Below are positions 25,718-34,167 of a DNA stretch of 64,000 bases, piece after piece. The position numbers and the translations under genes are program-made. This DNA is from Paraburkholderia silviterrae (GTDB taxonomy: Bacteria; Pseudomonadota; Gammaproteobacteria; Burkholderiales; Burkholderiaceae): contig NZ_SMRP01000025.1 in assembly GCF_004353915.1 (NCBI RefSeq), forward strand, positions 1 through 64,000, read 5' to 3'. How positions within the stretch are numbered: position 1 is the first letter of the stretch; each line of letters begins with the position of its first letter. The notes under the pieces were generated by a model that worked only from the letters and a program-made list of their open reading frames with translations, was not told where the DNA came from and searched no databases.

Positions 25718-27373
25718 TCAGGTTTGCTGATCATTCACTTCCTTCAGCAGATCGCGCAGCTTGAACTTCTGGATCTTGCCCGCCGGCGTGACCGGCATTG
25801 CGTCGAGCAGCACGAGGCGCTCTGGCCAGTATTGCGTGGCCACGCCTTGCGCCTTTAAAAACGCCGTGAGCGATGGCAAATCAACCGACTCACCAGGCGT
25901 GGGCACGACCACGGCGCAGGCGCGCTCACCGAGCCGCGCGTCGGGCCACGCCACGATGGCCACCTGCGAGATGCCGGGGTGCCGGTACAGCAGCGCCTCG
26001 ATCTCCACCACGGGAATGTTCTCGCCGCCACGGATGATCACGTCCTTGCTGCGCCCGCTGATACGGATATAGCCTTGTGCATCGATGCTCGCGAGGTCGC
26101 CCGTGTCGAACCAGCCCTGCGCATCAGTCGCATTCAGGTGCGCGCGCTTCAGATAGCCACCGAACGCCGAGCAAGCACGCACGAACAGACGCCCCGCAAC
26201 GCCGGCCGGCAGCGCCTCGCCGTTCTCGTCGACCACCCTCGCCTCCACGCCCGGCAGCGGCGCGCCGTCGGTGGCGGCTGAGCGCTCGTCCGCGTCGTCG
26301 AGGCGCGTGAGCGTGACCGCGCCCATCTCCGTCATGCCCCAGGCGGAAACGATCTTCGCGCCCAGCGCCGCTCGCGCGCGCTCGACGAGCGCACCCGGAA
26401 TCGGCGCGCCCGCGCACAGGAACGTGCGCAGCGTTGGCACGGTCGTGCCGCTCTCCTTCACCGCATTGGCCAGGTCGGACAGAAACGCCGTGGATGCCAT
26501 CGTGAACGTGATGCCCTCCCCGGCGATGAGCTCAAGCGCCGCCCGTGGCTGCCAGATGTCCTGCAGCACCGCGTGCGCGCGCAGCAGGATCGGCATCATC
26601 AGTCCATACATGAAGCCGGTCTGATGCGCCATCGGCGAAGCCATCAGCACGACGTCGTCGCGGCCGAGGCGCATGGACCGCGCATACGGCACGATGTTCG
26701 AGAAGAGCGTGTTGGCAGTGTGCATCACGCCCTTCGGCTCGCCCGTCGTGCCCGAGGTGTAGAGCAGTTGCGTGACGTCGTCGGGGCCGGGACGATGACG
26801 CGCGAGGATCTCGCTTGCGTCCGGCCCACTCTCCCATCGCGGGCCCGAGAGCAGTGTCTCGAAGCTGTTGGCCGCCGTGCCGCCATCGATCACGATCACG
26901 TGCCGCAACGCGGGCAAGACGGGTTGCAGCGCGCTCAGCATCTGCTCGTAATCGGTGCCCCGAAAGCGCCTGGGCACCACCATCACCTTGCTTTCGCCGT
27001 GCGCGAGCATGAACGACAGCTCACGCTCGCGAAAGATCGGCATGAGCGGATTGAGCACCGCGCCAATGCGCGAGCACGCGAGATAAAGCACCGTGAACTG
27101 CCAGCAATTCGGCAACTGAATCGACACCACGTCGCCGCGGGTCACGTCAAGGCGCGCGAGCCCCACGGCGACGCGGTCGGCCAGCGCCGCCAGCTCGCGG
27201 TACGTGAAGCGCGTGGTCGTGCCGTCCTCCACGCGCCGTGCGATAAGCGCGATCTTGTCCGGACACTCGGCCACACAGGCGTCCAGCTCGTCGTTGATGG
27301 TGCGCCCCGGCCACCAGCGGCGCGTCGTTACGCGCGCGCGCATCTGCTCGATCAATACCGCGTCGAACGCCAT
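25718..27373 (-). CDS. aliA: Cyclohexanecarboxylate-CoA ligase (AliA-like)
   Basis: 551 residues, ANL superfamily acyl-CoA synthetase. Core motifs: P-loop LLYTSGTTGEPKGVMHT, A5 SAWGMTEMGAVTLTR, A7 GWFDTGDLASIDAQGYIRISGRSKDVIIRGGENI, A10 Lys in PVTPAGKIQKFKLRD. It activates cyclohexanecarboxylate with ATP and CoA. The start at 27373 (MAFDAVLIEQ) fits the family and has GGGGG upstream. A second ATG at 27406 overlaps the aliB stop (ATGA) and could give 11 more residues. The specific name rests on the neighbours aliB, badI and badH. Confidence 0.87.
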   Translation of the reverse strand: MAFDAVLIEQMRARVTTRRWWPGRTINDELDACVAECPDKIALIARRVEDGTTTRFTYRELAALADRVAVGLARLDVTRGDVVSIQLPNCWQFTVLYLACSRIGAVLNPLMPIFRERELSFMLAHGESKVMVVPRRFRGTDYEQMLSALQPVLPALRHVIVIDGGTAANSFETLLSGPRWESGPDASEILARHRPGPDDVTQLLYTSGTTGEPKGVMHTANTLFSNIVPYARSMRLGRDDVVLMASPMAHQTGFMYGLMMPILLRAHAVLQDIWQPRAALELIAGEGITFTMASTAFLSDLANAVKESGTTVPTLRTFLCAGAPIPGALVERARAALGAKIVSAWGMTEMGAVTLTRLDDADERSAATDGAPLPGVEARVVDENGEALPAGVAGRLFVRACSAFGGYLKRAHLNATDAQGWFDTGDLASIDAQGYIRISGRSKDVIIRGGENIPVVEIEALLYRHPGISQVAIVAWPDARLGERACAVVVPTPGESVDLPSLTAFLKAQGVATQYWPERLVLLDAMPVTPAGKIQKFKLRDLLKEVNDQQT

Positions 27374-27402
27374 CGCATGCCCCCGTGCAAGAGAAGTGCC
27401 GC

Positions 27403-28554
27403 TCATGCGGGAACGGCGTCGCGCCCGGCGTTCGCACGCGCCACGATGGTCTTCATGATCTGCGCCGTGCCGTCGCCGATCTGGAAGCCGAGGACGTCGC
27501 GCAGGCGCTGCTCCAGCAGCCCGCGATCGTAACCGCCGTGGCCGAACGAGAGCAGGCATTGATGCACGACGTCGTAGGCGAGCTTGGGCCCCCACCATTT
27601 GCACATGGCCGCCTGCGCCGTGTGCGGCAAGCCGCGGTCCTTGAGCCAGAGCGTTTGCAGGCACAGCAGGCGCGCGGCCTCCACCTGGGTCGCGTACTCG
27701 GCAAGCGGATGCGAGACGCCCTGAAACGCCGCAAGCGGCTTGCCGAACGCCTCGCGCTGCGCAACGTACTCCCACGTCTCCTCGAGGCTCACGCTCGCAA
27801 CCGCGAGCACCTGCAAGCCGATCAGCGCGCGCGAGAAGTCGAAGCCCTGCATCACCTGCACGAAGCCCTTGCCCTCGTCGCCTAGCCGATGATCCACGGG
27901 CACGCGCACGTTCTCGAAGAAGATCGAGCCGCGCCCGATGGCGCGCTGGCCATGACAATCGAAACGGTTGCGCGTGATGCCGGGCAAATCCATCGGCACG
28001 AGCACAGCGGAAACGCCGCGTGCGCCGTCCTCCACGCGGCCCGTGCGGGCGAACACCACGGCGGCGTCGGCCTGGTCGGCCGCCGAGATCGACGTCTTCT
28101 CGCCGTTGAGCACGTAGTGGTCGCCCACGCGCTCCATCTTGAGGCGCAGGTTCGCCGCGTCCGAGCCGCCGCGCGGCTCGGTCAGCGCGATCGCGAGCAG
28201 CGCGCGCCCCTGCGTCAGACGCTCGAGCCACGGACGCGCGATCTCGGGCGCCGCGTGCTGCGCCAGGATCTGACCGTTGAGCGAAGCGAGCAGGTTGATA
28301 TAGGAAAGGCTCAGGTCGGCGCGGGCGATCTCTTCGTGGATCACGCCCGCCGCGAGGCAGCCGAGCCCCTGGCCGCCACAGGCTTCGGGCAGCTCCGGCG
28401 CGATGAATCCCATCTCGCCCATTTCGCGCATCAAGCCGCGGTCGAGCACGCGTGTTTGATCGCGTTCCTGAAAGCCCGGCGCGACGCGTCCCTGCGCGAA
28501 ACGCCGCGCGTGCTCGCCGAGGGCGACGAGGTCATCGTCGATATAGGGATTCAT
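27403..28554 (-). CDS. aliB: Cyclohexanecarboxyl-CoA dehydrogenase (AliB-like acyl-CoA dehydrogenase)
   Basis: 383 residues, full-length acyl-CoA dehydrogenase fold. N-terminal helical domain (MGFIAPELPEACGGQGLG), FAD/substrate beta domain (ALTEPRGGSDAANLRLK), C-terminal helical domain with QREAFGKPLAAFQGVSHPLAEYATQVEAARLL and GHGGYDRGLLEQRLRDVLGFQIGDGTAQIMK. It removes two hydrogens from cyclohexanecarboxyl-CoA to give cyclohex-1-ene-1-carboxyl-CoA, passing electrons to ETF. The ATG at 28554 has AGGAG six bases upstream; a GTG two codons earlier is possible. In operon with aliA (overlap or 29-base gap depending on the start). Confidence 0.88.
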   Translation of the reverse strand: MNPYIDDDLVALGEHARRFAQGRVAPGFQERDQTRVLDRGLMREMGEMGFIAPELPEACGGQGLGCLAAGVIHEEIARADLSLSYINLLASLNGQILAQHAAPEIARPWLERLTQGRALLAIALTEPRGGSDAANLRLKMERVGDHYVLNGEKTSISAADQADAAVVFARTGRVEDGARGVSAVLVPMDLPGITRNRFDCHGQRAIGRGSIFFENVRVPVDHRLGDEGKGFVQVMQGFDFSRALIGLQVLAVASVSLEETWEYVAQREAFGKPLAAFQGVSHPLAEYATQVEAARLLCLQTLWLKDRGLPHTAQAAMCKWWGPKLAYDVVHQCLLSFGHGGYDRGLLEQRLRDVLGFQIGDGTAQIMKTIVARANAGRDAVPA

Positions 28555-28628
28555 GTCCACTCCTGGTGCTGGGTCGTTCTATTCGTTCGTCATACTAAAC
28601 GTTACCAATACGCATTTACTTTGCGCAT

Positions 28629-29411
28629 TTACTTCGCGTATTTGCGGAACTCGGGCTTGCGCTTCTCATTGAACGCCCGCACGCCCTCGCGCGACTCCTC
28701 CGTGTCGTAATAGAGCTTGAGCGCATACATGCCCATGCCCGCGATGCCGGCCTGGTGCGCGGTGTCCATGTTGAACGAGCGCTTGGCGATGGCGATGGCC
28801 GTCGGGCTCTTTTCCATGATCTCGTCGCACCACTTCTGCACTTCGGCGTCCAGTTGCTCGTGCGGCACGACCGCATTCACGAGTCCCATCGCCAGCGCCT
28901 CGGCGGCGGGATAGCGGCGGCACAGATACCAGATCTCGCGCGCCTTTTTCTCGCCCACCACACGCGCGAGAAAGGCCGTGCCGTAGCCGGGGTCCACCGA
29001 GCCGACCTTCGGGCCCGCCTGCGCGAATACGGCCTTCTCCGAGGCAATCGTGAAATCGCAGATCGTGCACAGCACGTTTCCGCCGCCCACCGCGTAGCCC
29101 TGCACACGCGCGATCACGGGCTTGGGCACGTCGCGGATGGCGGTGTGCAGTTCCTCCATCGGCAGCCCGATGGTGCCGCGCCCGTCGTATTGACCCTCAT
29201 GGGCGGACTGGTCGCCGCCGGTGCAGAACGCCTTGTCGCCAGCGCCCGCCAGCACGATCACGCCAATCTCGCGCGAATAGCCCGCCTTGTTGATCGCGTG
29301 AATCAGCTCGTCGCAGGTGCGTGCGCGAAACGCATTCATCTTCTCCTGGCGATTGATGGTGATCCATGCCGCGCCGTTGCGCACTTCGTAAAGAATGTCT
29401 TCGTAGTTCAT
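28629..29411 (-). CDS. badI: 2-Ketocyclohexanecarboxyl-CoA hydrolase
   Basis: 260 residues, the exact length of Rhodopseudomonas BadI, crotonase superfamily. MNYEDILYEVRNGAAWITINR start, AFCTGGDQSAHEGQYDGRGTIGLP, GYAVGGGNVLCTICDFTIASE oxyanion loop, KVGSVDPGYGTAFLARVVGEKKAREIWYL: wording also shared with MenB-like ring-cleaving members. It cleaves the ring of 2-ketocyclohexanecarboxyl-CoA hydrolytically to pimelyl-CoA. The start at 29411 is chosen by family; the open frame to 29441 is 30 bases longer. A near-duplicate (GCATTTACTT) flanks its stop codon at 28612-28635. Confidence 0.92.
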   Translation of the reverse strand: MNYEDILYEVRNGAAWITINRQEKMNAFRARTCDELIHAINKAGYSREIGVIVLAGAGDKAFCTGGDQSAHEGQYDGRGTIGLPMEELHTAIRDVPKPVIARVQGYAVGGGNVLCTICDFTIASEKAVFAQAGPKVGSVDPGYGTAFLARVVGEKKAREIWYLCRRYPAAEALAMGLVNAVVPHEQLDAEVQKWCDEIMEKSPTAIAIAKRSFNMDTAHQAGIAGMGMYALKLYYDTEESREGVRAFNEKRKPEFRKYAK

Positions 29412-29441
29412 GATCGAATCCTGGGTTGTGCTGACAATCAA

Positions 29442-30209
29442 TCAGCCGGCCATGGTCAGTCCGCCGGACACGCTCAGCACCTGCCCGGTGATGTAGCCCG
29501 CGTCGTCGCTGGCGAAAAAGACGATTGCGCCCGGCAGGTCCTCGGGCTGGCCAATGCGGCCCAGCGGAATCGAGCGCTGGAACGCTTCGAGCAGCTTCTC
29601 GGGATTGCCCGCGCCCTCCTTGTAATCGGCAAAGAGCGCGGTGTCGGTCGGGCCCGGGCAGACCACGTTCACGGTGATGCCGTGGCGCGCGTGCTCGCGT
29701 GCGATGGTCTTGGAGAACGACACGAGGCCGCCCTTGCATGCCGCGTAGACGGCCTCGCCCGACGAGCCCACGCGCGCCGCATCGGAAGCGATATTGACGA
29801 TGCGCCCGCGCTTGCGCTCGACCATGCCGGGCAGCACGGCATGGTGCAGGTGCAGCGCGCCCATGAGATTGATCGCGATGAGCCGCTCCCACTGCGCGGG
29901 CTGCGTTTTCGTGAATGGCTTGAAGACGTCCCAGCCCGCGTTGTTCACGAGCACGTCCACGGGGCCGAGTTGCGCCTCGGCTTGCGCGAGCGCCGCATCC
30001 ACCTCCGCTCGATTCGTGATGTCACAGCGCAGCGCGAGCGCCTGGCCGTCTTGCGCCTCGATCGACGCGCTCACTTTCTGCGCCGCTTCGAGCGAGAGAT
30101 CGAGCACCGCCACGCGCGCACCCTGCGCCGCAAAGCGCCGGCAAGTCGCGCTGCCAATGCCGCCTCCGCCTCCCGTCACGACCACCGTGCAGCCTTCGAA
30201 CTTCTTCAT
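29442..30209 (-). CDS. badH: 2-Hydroxycyclohexanecarboxyl-CoA dehydrogenase
   Basis: 255 residues, classical short-chain dehydrogenase. Cofactor motif VTGGGGGIGSATCRRF, acidic residue after strand 2 (AVLDLS) indicating NAD+, NNAG, catalytic Ser region NIASDAARVGSSGEAVYAACKGG with YxxxK, and PGPTDT. It oxidises 2-hydroxycyclohexanecarboxyl-CoA to the 2-keto ester, the substrate of BadI. First gene of the minus-strand operon; 30 bases before badI. Its promoter shares the 146-base divergent region with badR. Confidence 0.92.
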   Translation of the reverse strand: MKKFEGCTVVVTGGGGGIGSATCRRFAAQGARVAVLDLSLEAAQKVSASIEAQDGQALALRCDITNRAEVDAALAQAEAQLGPVDVLVNNAGWDVFKPFTKTQPAQWERLIAINLMGALHLHHAVLPGMVERKRGRIVNIASDAARVGSSGEAVYAACKGGLVSFSKTIAREHARHGITVNVVCPGPTDTALFADYKEGAGNPEKLLEAFQRSIPLGRIGQPEDLPGAIVFFASDDAGYITGQVLSVSGGLTMAG

Positions 30210-30282
30210 CGTGCTCCTCCATTCGTACCAGGGTTACCATTGAGCCTGTTGGCGGTCGCGCACCTTTTCTGGCCGCCCGAAT

Positions 30283-30302
30283 TACGTCAATATATTGACG
30301 TA
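30283..30302. promoter_or_regulatory. Perfect 20-bp palindrome, candidate BadR operator
   Basis: TACGTCAATATATTGACGTA is fully self-complementary, lying 74 bases from the badH start and 54 bases from the badR start. A TATACT hexamer (30301-30306), a good -10 match for badR, overlaps its right end, so a bound dimer would block polymerase. The only regulator gene adjacent is the MarR-type badR. Confidence 0.8.
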
Positions 30303-30355
30303 TACTAGGCAGCACATCGATCGAAAACAAGCGCAGCCACACTAGGAGAAACCCT

Positions 30356-30865
30356 TTGCCAAAGCCTTCAAAAAACCACGATAAAGAAGACATTGCGCGC
30401 TTCGAGCTGGCCAATCGGCTGTTCTTCCGTCTCTACCAATCTGCCAACATGTTGCATAAAACGGGAACAAGGGCTGTGGAAGAGGAAGGGCTGACCACGC
30501 AGCAGTGGGCCGTGCTCGGCGCACTTTCGCGCGAGGAGGCTCAGGAAGGCATGAGCGTGGGCGAGTTGGCGCGCTATCTGATGGTGAGCCGGCAGAACCT
30601 CTCGGGCCTGATCAGCAGGATGGAGCGCGACGGCCATTTGAGCGCCACCCCGGACGCCCTCGACCGCCGCTCGCGCCGCGTGCGCATGAGCGAGTCGGGC
30701 CGCACGCTATGGCTGCACCAGGCCACGCCCAAGATCCAGGCGTATTACGAAGAGGTGCTAGGCAATTTTTCCGTCGACGACATGACGCACACGCTGCACT
30801 ATCTGCTCAAGCTGCTGGACAACATGAAGCGCATCGACGAGCGCGGCACGGAGGAAGAAGAATAA
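30356..30865 (+). CDS. badR: MarR-family regulator BadR
   Basis: 169 residues, starting from TTG at 30356 with AGGAG(A) seven bases upstream, the only suitable site in this frame. Winged helix: QQWAVLGALSREEAQEGMSVGELARYLMVSRQNLSGLISRMERDGHLS with the D-R-R-S-R-R-V wing (DALDRRSRRVRMSESG). The C-terminal helix is acidic (ERGTEEEE). In Rhodopseudomonas BadR represses the alicyclic acid genes and is released by a pathway CoA ester; the same arrangement here (divergent to badH) supports the same job. Convergent with the J-domain gene 19 bases away. Confidence 0.88.
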   Translation: MPKPSKNHDKEDIARFELANRLFFRLYQSANMLHKTGTRAVEEEGLTTQQWAVLGALSREEAQEGMSVGELARYLMVSRQNLSGLISRMERDGHLSATPDALDRRSRRVRMSESGRTLWLHQATPKIQAYYEEVLGNFSVDDMTHTLHYLLKLLDNMKRIDERGTEEEE

Positions 30866-30884
30866 GCGCGCGTGGGGGGCACGC

Positions 30885-32120
30885 TCAAAGGCGCGCGGCG
30901 AGATCTGCCTCGATCCGCCTGCGCAAATCGCGCACGACCTTTGCCGCCGGCAGGAGCCACCACGTGGGCGCCTGCACGCCGAAGTCCCAGGCGATGCGTG
31001 TCTCGCCCGCGCTCACGGCACGCGCTCGGCAGCGGAAGGTCACGGCCTGATGCGCCTCACCCGCGCTCTCGCCGTGGTGCGCCATCGAGTAGCGCAGGAC
31101 CGCGCGCAGTTCGAAGCCCGCATCGCCGGGCAGGTGCTCGCCAGTTTCGATACGCCATTCGGCGCCATGGCGGCCCGTGCCGCGCAGCGCGGCGCCCACG
31201 CGCTGCCACGTTTCGTGAGCGGGCAGCGGCATGCCATGCTCGCGCCCCGCGCGATCGGCCCGATAGAAGGTCCGCTGCGCCCATGCATATCCGCCCACCA
31301 GCACCACGCCCGCGGCAATCAGCAGTCCTTGCAAGATTTCGCCGAGCCAGCGCCATGAGCCGCTTGTATCGAATACGCTAAAGACGATCTTGTGTGTCAC
31401 CACAAAGAGGACGATGAACATCACGACAATGCCGCTCAACGTCATCAGCCAGCCACGCGCGGGATCGTCGAATCGCGAGAAAAAGAAGTCGCGCACGGGG
31501 TGTCGTTCGAGCGGCGCGAAGCTTGCGCTGCCATTGCCGCCATTGCCTTGGTTGCCGCCATTGCTACCATTGCTGCCATTGCCGGAGACGGGGCTTGCGG
31601 CAGCGGTTGCCTGGGCCTGCCGGAAGGCCTGCGCCTCATCGCGCCGCGCGGCGGCGCTTGCGCGCTCGCGCACGGCTTCTTCACGCAGGTGCACGAGCTC
31701 GCCGATCAGGCGTTCGCGCTCGGTCTGCAGGCGCGCAAACTCGGCCAGGCCGCGCAGCCTGGCGCTCTGCAACGCGTCGAGCTCGCCCTGCAGGCGCTCG
31801 CGGCGCAGTTGCAGGTCGCGCAACTGCTCGCGCACGCGCACGAGGTGCGCATCGCCCAGGGCCACGCGGCTCGCGGGCGCCTCGTGATGCGCGGACCAGT
31901 AGTCCTCCAGCACCTCGCGCGCTTCCTTGATCTTCTTGAACTGCTCGGAGGCCCAGTGCAGCGACGCGGGGCTCGGATGCCGCCACTTGTCGGGATGGAA
32001 GATCTGGGCGAGCTGCCGGTAGTTGTGCTTGATTTCGGCCGCGCTGGCGCCAGGCTCGAGATCGAGCCGGTAGTAGAGGCGATCGTAGTCTTCGTGGGTC
32101 CTCGGATCGGGGGCGCTCAT
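30885..32120 (-). CDS. Membrane-anchored J-domain protein
   Basis: 411 residues. N-terminal DnaJ domain ~10-75 with the HPD motif (IFHPDKW) needed to stimulate Hsp70. A long coiled coil follows (~95-165, Leu/Arg/Glu-rich) and a Gly/Asn/Ser low-complexity spacer (NGSNGSNGGNQGNGGNG). Two membrane helices come next (~235-258 LSGIVVMFIVLFVVTHKIVF; ~270-290 GEILQGLLIAAGVVLVGGYAW) and a C-terminal soluble domain with a WRIETGEHLPGDAGFELRAVLRYSM core. No Cys-rich zinc domain, so not DnaJ itself. Probably recruits DnaK to a membrane process; the partner is unknown. Confidence 0.82.
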   Translation of the reverse strand: MSAPDPRTHEDYDRLYYRLDLEPGASAAEIKHNYRQLAQIFHPDKWRHPSPASLHWASEQFKKIKEAREVLEDYWSAHHEAPASRVALGDAHLVRVREQLRDLQLRRERLQGELDALQSARLRGLAEFARLQTERERLIGELVHLREEAVRERASAAARRDEAQAFRQAQATAAASPVSGNGSNGSNGGNQGNGGNGSASFAPLERHPVRDFFFSRFDDPARGWLMTLSGIVVMFIVLFVVTHKIVFSVFDTSGSWRWLGEILQGLLIAAGVVLVGGYAWAQRTFYRADRAGREHGMPLPAHETWQRVGAALRGTGRHGAEWRIETGEHLPGDAGFELRAVLRYSMAHHGESAGEAHQAVTFRCRARAVSAGETRIAWDFGVQAPTWWLLPAAKVVRDLRRRIEADLAARL

Positions 32121-32237
32121 GACCGAAGTGTCGATAGGGGGTTCAGTCGGGGTTCAGTCGATAAGCCGCATTCGTAGCGGCTTTGTCAGACAAGGTATAA
32201 CACGTCGGCCCCAGCGGCAAGAATCGCGCCGGCCGCC

Positions 32238-34151
32238 TCACCTCCGGCGCGACGGTTGCCTCCCCGCCGGCGCGAGCATCCGGCTCAGCGTCGCGAACGC
32301 CACGGCGGGCAGCTCGTGGAGCTTGCGCACGACCACGGCCTGCGGATAGAACGCCTCTACGGCATCGTCCTGAATGCCGATGCCGACCAGCTCGATGCCC
32401 AGCTCGCCCACCTCGGCCACGCACGCACGCAAGTCGCTGCGCAAGACAGCGGGGTCGCCATCGCTCGTGGATGGATAGCCGTCCGAGAGCACGAACAGCA
32501 GGCGCCGCCGCGCCTTGCGCGCCATGAGCCGCGCGGCGGCCCAGGCGAGCGCTTCGCCATCGGGATTCTCGTGACCGCACTCGATGGCCGCGAGGCCGCT
32601 CGCGGCGTTCGAATCGCGCGCGTCGAAGCGCTTGAAGACCCGCAGATCGAGCCGCTCCATGAAGCGGTTGTAGCCGCGCAGGTCCGCGCCCGCCGCGCGA
32701 GCGCGCTCGAACTGAGCGCGCATGTCGGGCGACTCGACCGAGCTGTAGCCAAGCACTTCGCAGTCGAAGCCGAGTTGCATGAGCGCGTCGGTGAGCGCCG
32801 CCGCGCACAGTCGCGCGAGCTCGATCTTGCGCCCCGCCATCGAGCCGCTCAGGTCGAGCAGCAGCGTCATGGCGGCGGCGCGGCCGCTCGCGTGCGTGGT
32901 CACGCGAAACGGCGTGCGATAGCCGCGCGAGGCGGCCAGGCGAGCGAGCGCGGCACGGTCGATCTCGCCGCGCTCCTGCTCGCGCTTCCAGTGCGTGAGC
33001 TCGTCGGCTTTCAGCACGCGCTCGAGGTGCGTCTTGAGCGCGCCAGTCTCCGCGCGCGCCAGCGCGCGCAGCTTGCGCCACGCCGTGGCGTCGCCGCTGC
33101 CGGTGAGGTCGGTCACGACGTCGAAGGCTGTGGTGAGCGGGATCGACCGGGCCGGCTTCGGGAACGGCGCCTCGCCGCCGACCGCGCGCGGCGGCGCGGC
33201 ATCGGTCTCGGAGAGCGTGGCGCCGGGCGCGGAGGTGGCGTCGCCGAGCGCTTCGCCGGCCGCTTCCAGCGCCTGCGCGCCGGGCTGGCGCTGCGCCTCG
33301 GCGGCCGCCCCGGCAGCGGCGGCATCCAGCATCAGCGCGAAATCCGGGTCGTCGTGCGCGCCGAAGTCGTCGAGCGCGCGCGCGAGCGTTTCGTCCTCGA
33401 TCGCGTCGAGCGGGCGCGCCGACTGCATCATATTGTTCGCGCCGCGCGAGGCGAGCGAGCGCACGCCCGCCACGATGGCCTGCGCGGCCCGCACGCTCTC
33501 GCCGGTCGAGCGGCTCGCGCGCGCCGCCGCGAGCGGCCCGTCCGCGCCTTCCAATACGCGCAGCGCGGCCGCGAGCGTTGCCGCGTCGCGCTCGCCCGCA
33601 CGAGCGGGCTCGCCCCACAGCGTGCGCTCGATGGCCCACATGAGCCGCTCGGGCCACGAGAGCGCGCCCCAGCGCCGCGAGGCGTCGCTAGCGAGTTGCG
33701 CGCGCAGCCGCGCGACGTAGCGGCGCGCGCCCGGGTAAGCGGCCACGAGCCGGGCAAGCACACGCCGGTCTTCGACGGCCTGCGCAATGCGCCCCGTCAC
33801 GCCCGCCTGGGCGAGGTCGAGCCGAGGCTGTGCGCTATGGCGCCAGCGCGCCGCCAGCAGGTCGAGGTAGCCGATCAGCAAGTCTTCATCGGCTTCGGTT
33901 GATTCGGTTGATTCGGTTGATTCGGTTGATTCGGTTGATTCGGTTGATTCGGTTGATTCGGTGGATCCGCCGGCCTGGGCGGCCCGAGCGGCTTGCGTTG
34001 ATTGTTCCGCGTGCGAAGGCAAGACGAAGCGCGCATGCTCCACGCGCGGCCCACCGGCGCCAATCGACACCGCAAGACGCGGTTCGCCGGTCAATACGCG
34101 CGCGAGCTTGCCGAGGCGCGCTTCGAGATCGTCGAGGCGGGTGGCATCCAT
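32238..34151 (-). CDS. VWA-domain protein (CobT/CoxE-like), partner of the adjacent MoxR-type ATPase
   Basis: 637 residues from the ATG at 34151 (MDATRLDDLEARLGKL); the frame is open to 34259. The long N-terminal helical part is interrupted by eight STE repeats at ~63-86. C-terminal von Willebrand A domain (~430-620) with an intact metal-ion site: LLLDLSGSMAGRK (DxSxS), a later Thr, and FVLSDGYPSTSDGDP. MoxR/VWA pairs act as ATPase-driven chaperones inserting metals or cofactors or remodelling large complexes. The client is not apparent from neighbours. Sixteen bases after the AAA gene on the same strand. Confidence 0.85.
   Translation of the reverse strand: MDATRLDDLEARLGKLARVLTGEPRLAVSIGAGGPRVEHARFVLPSHAEQSTQAARAAQAGGSTESTESTESTESTESTESTESTEADEDLLIGYLDLLAARWRHSAQPRLDLAQAGVTGRIAQAVEDRRVLARLVAAYPGARRYVARLRAQLASDASRRWGALSWPERLMWAIERTLWGEPARAGERDAATLAAALRVLEGADGPLAAARASRSTGESVRAAQAIVAGVRSLASRGANNMMQSARPLDAIEDETLARALDDFGAHDDPDFALMLDAAAAGAAAEAQRQPGAQALEAAGEALGDATSAPGATLSETDAAPPRAVGGEAPFPKPARSIPLTTAFDVVTDLTGSGDATAWRKLRALARAETGALKTHLERVLKADELTHWKREQERGEIDRAALARLAASRGYRTPFRVTTHASGRAAAMTLLLDLSGSMAGRKIELARLCAAALTDALMQLGFDCEVLGYSSVESPDMRAQFERARAAGADLRGYNRFMERLDLRVFKRFDARDSNAASGLAAIECGHENPDGEALAWAAARLMARKARRRLLFVLSDGYPSTSDGDPAVLRSDLRACVAEVGELGIELVGIGIQDDAVEAFYPQAVVVRKLHELPAVAFATLSRMLAPAGRQPSRRR
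33894..33965 (-). repeat. Eight 9-bp tandem repeats encoding (Ser-Thr-Glu)8 in the VWA gene
   Basis: 72 bases made of eight near-identical 9-mers (plus strand TTCGGTTGA, one variant GGTGGA at the end). In frame they code for STE eight times. Units keep the frame, and the near-perfect identity suggests recent copy-number change. Confidence 0.97.
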
Positions 34152-34167
34152 GACGACTGGCTCGCCT

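Noticed and set aside
32256..33902. 548-residue plus-strand frame
   Set aside because: Antisense shadow of the VWA gene.
33894..33965. Possible CRISPR-like array
   Set aside because: Nine-base units without spacers, in frame inside a protein gene; a simple tandem repeat.
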